Positions 60,758-64,000 of a DNA stretch of 64,000 nucleotides are shown piece by piece. The notes beneath the pieces were generated by a model. It worked only from the letters and a program-made list of their open reading frames with translations. It ran no database searches and was not told the origin of the DNA. The translations under genes and the position numbers were made by a program. Source of the stretch: Luteibacter pinisoli (GTDB lineage: Bacteria; Pseudomonadota; Gammaproteobacteria; Xanthomonadales; Rhodanobacteraceae); NCBI RefSeq assembly GCF_006385595.1, contig NZ_CP041046.1, positions 3,038,001-3,102,000 of the forward strand. Reading direction: 5' to 3'. Position 1 is the first letter of the stretch, and every line of letters begins with the position of its first letter.

Positions 60758-61957
60758 ATGTCTTATCCCGCCCAGGACCGCCTCGCCGCCGAACTCGCTT
60801 CCATCCGCGAGCAGGGCCTGTTCAAGGCCGAGCGCATCATCGTGTCGCCGCAGTCCGCCGAGATCGAGCTCGAAGGCGGCCGCAAGGTGCTCAACTTCTG
60901 CGCGAACAACTACCTGGGCCTGGCCGACCATCCCGAGGTGATCCAGGCGGCGAAGGATGCGCTGGACACCCACGGATTCGGCATGGCCAGCGTGCGCTTC
61001 ATCTGCGGCACGCAGGACCTGCACAAGGAACTCGAGGCGAAGATCTCGCGCTTCTTCGGCACCGAGGACACCATCCTCTACGCGGCCTGCTTCGACGCCA
61101 ACGGCGGCCTGTTCGAGCCGCTGCTCGGCGAAGAGGACGCCATCATTTCCGACGCGCTCAACCACGCCTCGATCATCGACGGCATCCGCCTGTGCAAGGC
61201 CAAGCGCTTCCGCTACAACAACTGCGACATGGCCGACCTGGAAGCGCAGTTGCAGGCCGCCGATGCCGCCGGCGCGCGCACCAAGCTGATCACCACCGAC
61301 GGCGCGTTCTCGATGGACGGCTTCATCGCGCCGCTGGATGAGATCACCGCGCTGGCGAAGAAGTACAACGCCCTGGTGCACATCGACGAATGCCATTGCA
61401 CCGGCTTCCTGGGTGATACCGGCCGCGGCTCGGCCGAGTTCCACGGCGTGCTGGACAAGATCGACATCTTCACCGGCACCCTCGGCAAGGCCCTCGGCGG
61501 CGCGCTGGGTGGCTTCACCAGCGGGCGCAAGGAAGTGATCGAGATGCTGCGCCAGCGCTCGCGCCCGTACCTGTTCTCGAACTCGCTGCCGCCGCACGTG
61601 GTCGCCGCGGGCAGCAAGGTGTTCGACATGCTCGACGCGGCCGGCGACCTGCGTGAGAAGGTGAAGGAGAACACCCGTTACTTCCGCGAAAAGATGACCG
61701 AGGCCGGCTTTGACATCCGCCCGGGCCAGCACCCGATCGTGCCGGTGATGATCTACGACGCGAAGCAGGCGCAGGCCATGGCGACGGAACTGCTGGACGA
61801 AGGCATCTACGTCACCGGCTTCTTCTTCCCGGTGGTGCCGCAGGGCAAGGCGCGCATCCGCACGCAAATGAGCGCCGCACATACCCGCGAGCACCTGGAC
61901 AAGGCGATTGCCGCGTTCACCAAGGTGGCCAAAAAGCTCGGCGTCCTCAAGGCCTGA
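60758..61957 (+). CDS. kbl: Glycine C-acetyltransferase (2-amino-3-ketobutyrate CoA ligase)
   Basis: Splits 2-amino-3-ketobutyrate with CoA to glycine and acetyl-CoA after Tdh. The 399-residue PLP enzyme has the Schiff-base Lys244 in TGTLGKALGGALGGF. VRFICGTQDLHKELE, VHIDECHCTGFLG and the C-terminal RIRTQMSAAHTREHLD match the alpha-oxoamine synthase family and E. coli Kbl. It is separated from tdh by the DUF748 gene, whereas in E. coli the two are adjacent. It converges with the pseudouridine synthase gene two bases away. Confidence 0.97.
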   Translation: MSYPAQDRLAAELASIREQGLFKAERIIVSPQSAEIELEGGRKVLNFCANNYLGLADHPEVIQAAKDALDTHGFGMASVRFICGTQDLHKELEAKISRFFGTEDTILYAACFDANGGLFEPLLGEEDAIISDALNHASIIDGIRLCKAKRFRYNNCDMADLEAQLQAADAAGARTKLITTDGAFSMDGFIAPLDEITALAKKYNALVHIDECHCTGFLGDTGRGSAEFHGVLDKIDIFTGTLGKALGGALGGFTSGRKEVIEMLRQRSRPYLFSNSLPPHVVAAGSKVFDMLDAAGDLREKVKENTRYFREKMTEAGFDIRPGQHPIVPVMIYDAKQAQAMATELLDEGIYVTGFFFPVVPQGKARIRTQMSAAHTREHLDKAIAAFTKVAKKLGVLKA

Positions 61958-61959
61958 TG

Positions 61960-62691
61960 TCAGCGCCGCCTTAGTGCGGCGACTTCGCTATCGCTCAGAT
62001 GCCGCCAGGCGCCCTTCGGCAACGTGCCGAGGGGCAGCTCGCCGATCGCGACGCGCACCAGCCGCTGCACATCAAATCCGAGCACCTGCATCAGCCGGCG
62101 GATATGCCGGTTGCGGCCTTCGTCCAGCGTCACTTCCAGCCACGCGTTCTTCTCGCCCTGGCGCAACAGGGACGCGGCGGCCGCCTTCAGCTGTTCGCCC
62201 TCGTCGACGATACCCGCGAGCATCGCCTGCAGCGTCGATGCGTCCGGATGCCCTGCCACCTGCACGTGATAGGTCTTCGGCACGTGCGTGGCCGGATCGG
62301 TGATGCCCGCCGCCCACACGGTGTCGTTGCTGAGCAACAGCAGGCCTTCGCTCGCCTTGTCCAGGCGCCCCACGGGCCCCAGCCACGGCAAGCCCGCGCC
62401 TTCGAGCAACGAATACACCGTATCGCGCCCGCGCTCGTCGGCGGCCGTGACGACGATGCCGCGCGGCTTGTTCATCGCAAGGTAGACCGGTGCCGCTTCC
62501 GTGGCGCCCCCGCCGTCGACCTCAATGCGCTCCGTACCACGGATCGGGAACTCCGGGTCGCGGACGACGCGCCCATCCACGCGCACCCTGCCCTCGCGGG
62601 CGAGCTTCTCGCCCTGGCTGCGCGAACAGATGCCGCGCTTGGACAAGACGCGTGCGAGACCAAACGTGGGGGTACGAGGGCGAGCGGGCAT
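61960..62691 (-). CDS. RsuA/RluB family pseudouridine synthase
   Basis: A 243-residue enzyme with an N-terminal S4 RNA-binding domain (LARVLSKRGICSRSQGEKLA, then EGRVRVDG). The RsuA-type catalytic domain has VGRLDKASEGLLLLSND with the nucleophilic Asp, LAMNKPRGIVVTAADERGRD, and the C-terminal GRNRHIRRLMQVLGFDVQRL. Length and motif GRNRHIRRM are typical of RsuA/RluB/RluE/RluF; which rRNA site is modified cannot be decided. The 42 upstream open codons overlap the divergent hydrolase gene and are not used. Confidence 0.9.
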   Translation of the reverse strand: MPARPRTPTFGLARVLSKRGICSRSQGEKLAREGRVRVDGRVVRDPEFPIRGTERIEVDGGGATEAAPVYLAMNKPRGIVVTAADERGRDTVYSLLEGAGLPWLGPVGRLDKASEGLLLLSNDTVWAAGITDPATHVPKTYHVQVAGHPDASTLQAMLAGIVDEGEQLKAAAASLLRQGEKNAWLEVTLDEGRNRHIRRLMQVLGFDVQRLVRVAIGELPLGTLPKGAWRHLSDSEVAALRRR

Positions 62692-62747
62692 CCGCAAAGG
62701 ATAACGTGCTCTACTTCCCCTTGGCCCACCCGTAAGGACGCACCCAC

Positions 62748-63659
62748 GTGAAAGCCGCGCTCTTCGCCCTGTGCACGCTCGCCGCCAGCCCGCTTCTCCA
62801 TGCGCAGGCGCAGGCAAGCCTTGGGGACCCGATGCTCCACCTCGGCACGATGCCGCTCTACGACACCGTGCCCGGTGCGAAGGGCCACGGGCTCGACGAC
62901 ACGCCAGGCCTCACCGTCTTTCCGCCCATCGGCACGCCCAACGGCACCGCGGTGATCATCGCGCCAGGCGGGTCGTACCGCGGCCTCGCCGGCGACCTGG
63001 AGGGCCGCGAAGTCGCCGACTGGTTCGCCAGCCGCGGCGTGGTCGCCTTCGTGTTTCGATACCGCCTGGGCGAACGCTACCCGCTGCCGGTGCCGCTCAT
63101 GGACGCGCAGCGCGCCGTGCAGGTGGTCCGTGCGCACGCGGCGGATTACGGGATCGATCCACGCAAGGTGGGCTTCATGGGCTTCTCCGCGGGCGGCCAC
63201 CTCGCCGCTACGCTGGAGACCCAGGCGGGCGTGGTCGCCGGCGGCGCCGACGACGCGATCGGCCGGACCGACCCGCGCCCCGACTTCGTCGTGCTCGGCT
63301 ATCCCGCGTTTTCCATGTTCGACAGCGACCAGCGCAGCGCGCTGGCCTACTGCGTGACGCTGAAGGTGCCACCGTCGACCTGCACTCCCGCCTACCTCGA
63401 GCGCTACCAGCCCGTGCGGCATGTCACGGCAAACACGCCGCCGACCTTCATCTTCCACACGGCGGAAGACGAAACGATTCCCGTCGAAGGCAGCGTCGCG
63501 TACTTCCAGGCGCTGAAGCGCGCTGGCGTGCCCGCCGAGCTGCACGTCTTCGAGAAGGGGCCGCACGGCACGGGACTGGGCGCGACGTACCCGGCGCTGC
63601 GGGTGTGGCCGGCGCTGCTGGAGCAGTGGCTGGTCGGCCGCGGCCTGCTCCCGAAGTAA
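62748..63659 (+). CDS. Exported alpha/beta hydrolase, acetyl-esterase-like
   Basis: A 303-residue hydrolase with a signal peptide (GTG start, KAALFALCTLAASPLLHAQA). The oxyanion motif is IIAPGGSYRGLAG, the nucleophile elbow GFSAGGHLAATL, the Asp region HTAEDETIPVE and the catalytic His GPHGTGLG. This arrangement fits the BD-FAE/xylan-esterase type of secreted carbohydrate esterases. Its natural substrate is unknown. AAGGA lies about 8 bases before the GTG. It is divergent from the pseudouridine synthase. Confidence 0.88.
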   Translation: MKAALFALCTLAASPLLHAQAQASLGDPMLHLGTMPLYDTVPGAKGHGLDDTPGLTVFPPIGTPNGTAVIIAPGGSYRGLAGDLEGREVADWFASRGVVAFVFRYRLGERYPLPVPLMDAQRAVQVVRAHAADYGIDPRKVGFMGFSAGGHLAATLETQAGVVAGGADDAIGRTDPRPDFVVLGYPAFSMFDSDQRSALAYCVTLKVPPSTCTPAYLERYQPVRHVTANTPPTFIFHTAEDETIPVEGSVAYFQALKRAGVPAELHVFEKGPHGTGLGATYPALRVWPALLEQWLVGRGLLPK

Positions 63660-63676
63660 GGCGCGCAGCCAAAAAA

Positions 63677-63702
63677 AAACGGCATGCCGAGGCATGCCGT
63701 TT
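63677..63702 (-). terminator. Intrinsic terminator after the NlpC/P60 gene
   Basis: A 12-bp stem AAACGGCATGCC / GGCATGCCGTTT with a two-base loop; on the minus strand it runs into nine T residues. It lies 25 bases beyond the NlpC/P60 stop. The plus-strand side has only TTT, so it also may stop the hydrolase transcript weakly. Confidence 0.88.
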
Positions 63703-63726
63703 CGGAAAAGTCGTTGAAGGGACCCG

Positions 63727-64000
63727 TCAGATCTTGGCGATACCTTCGGGACGCTTGGCGCCTGCGAAGTGCTTGGACCAGTACGCCTCGTTGAGGCTAT
63801 CCACGCGCACCGTCTTGCCAGCCGACGGGGAGTGGATGAACTGGCCGTTGTCGATGTAGATGCCGACGTGCGAGATGGCCTTGCCGCGGGTGCGGAAGAA
63901 CACCAGGTCGCCCGTCTTCATTTCGGTGCGCTTGACCGACAGCCCCGCGAGGAACTGGCTGGCCGAGTTGGTCGGCAGGTCCAGGCCGATGCTCTTGGCG
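63727..64000 (-). CDS. NlpC/P60 peptidoglycan hydrolase, C-terminal part
   Basis: The reading frame runs to the window edge and encodes at least 90 residues. GLDLPTNSASQF, TGDLVFFRTRGKAISHVGIYI and GQFIHSPSAGKTVRVDSL match the second half of the NlpC/P60 domain, with the catalytic His in SHVGIY and the third polar residue in the FIH segment; the Cys lies beyond the edge. This family cleaves D-gamma-glutamyl-meso-DAP or crosslink bonds, as MepS and MepH in E. coli. N-terminal signal or lipobox cannot be seen. Confidence 0.88.
   Translation of the reverse strand, partial: AKSIGLDLPTNSASQFLAGLSVKRTEMKTGDLVFFRTRGKAISHVGIYIDNGQFIHSPSAGKTVRVDSLNEAYWSKHFAGAKRPEGIAKI

Noticed and set aside
58739..61894. 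A 1051-codon open frame on the minus strand, antisense to the DUF748 gene and kbl
   Set aside because: High GC and strong third-position bias make long stop-free antisense frames common. The translation is low-complexity (His/Arg/Val/Gly/Asp-rich) without motifs, while both plus-strand genes have clear families.

Overview
The window is a gene-dense, very GC-rich bacterial chromosome segment made almost entirely of housekeeping genes. Gene content and order point to a gammaproteobacterium of the Xanthomonadales/Lysobacterales, most likely Rhodanobacteraceae (Luteibacter/Dyella/Rhodanobacter type). The evidence is the block order nlpD-yqaA-pcm-surE, pcnB-folK-panB-panC-panD, miaA-hfq-hflX-hflK-hflC-purA and phoB-phoR-ppk1-ppx, together with an S46 peptidase, an LpxO-like hydroxylase and an NAD-type isocitrate dehydrogenase. 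The genus is inferred. I see no insertion sequence, prophage, integrase, CRISPR array or rRNA operon. No stretch over 300 bases lacks a gene; the largest gaps (about 130-220 bases) hold promoters, terminators or one tRNA.

Layout. 1-151: tail of a PanE/ApbA-like reductase. 155-3297 (minus): surE-pcm-yqaA-nlpD. 3413-3955 (plus): SmrA-like gene, tail to tail with the next block. 3957-11018 (minus): pyrG-eno-ftsB-ispD-ispF-mgtE-truD, with overlapping starts and stops from ftsB to mgtE. 11095-14895 (plus): M24 aminopeptidase and parE. 14954-20784 (minus): pcnB-folK-panB-panC-panD and pgi. 21004-21432 (plus): tRNA-Glu(CTC) and ferredoxin. 21539-24288: bamC-dapA divergent from gcvR-bcp, as in E. coli. 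24371-28136 (plus): phoH-thiD, an LpxO-like gene and a secreted orphan. 28211-30025 (minus): glutaredoxin, an AhpD-like protein and isocitrate dehydrogenase. 30157-40792 (plus): bepA-like, phoB-phoR-ppk1-glycosyltransferase-membrane protein-ppx, then ppiA-lpxH. 40795-46245 (minus): folC-SPOR-cvpA-purF and a ferritin-like protein. 46337-47380 (plus): membrane hydroxylase. 47412-55812 (minus): an S46 peptidase gene and miaA-hfq-hflX-hflK-hflC-purA. 55972-61957 (plus): tdh, a DUF748 giant and kbl. 61960-64000: pseudouridine synthase, secreted alpha/beta hydrolase and an NlpC/P60 hydrolase cut by the window edge.

How the genes work together. Two vitamin routes are represented: pantothenate (panB, panC, panD and possibly the panE-like tail) and folate (folK, folC). 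Isoprenoid (ispD, ispF), purine (purF, purA), CTP, lysine (dapA) and threonine catabolism (tdh, kbl) genes are also present. Envelope functions recur: NlpD, FtsB, BamC, BepA, LpxH, LpxO-like, SPOR protein, CvpA, DUF748/AsmA-like and NlpC/P60.

The most distinctive part is a phosphate module at about 31796-39274. A near-consensus PHO box precedes phoB-phoR-ppk1-ppx, and two translationally coupled genes sit between the polyphosphate genes: an MGDG-synthase-type glycosyltransferase and a tryptophan-rich membrane protein. This suggests phosphate-controlled glycolipid synthesis linked to polyphosphate turnover. The second notable item is a +1-type reading-frame break in the SPOR-domain (DedD-like) gene near 44560-44600.
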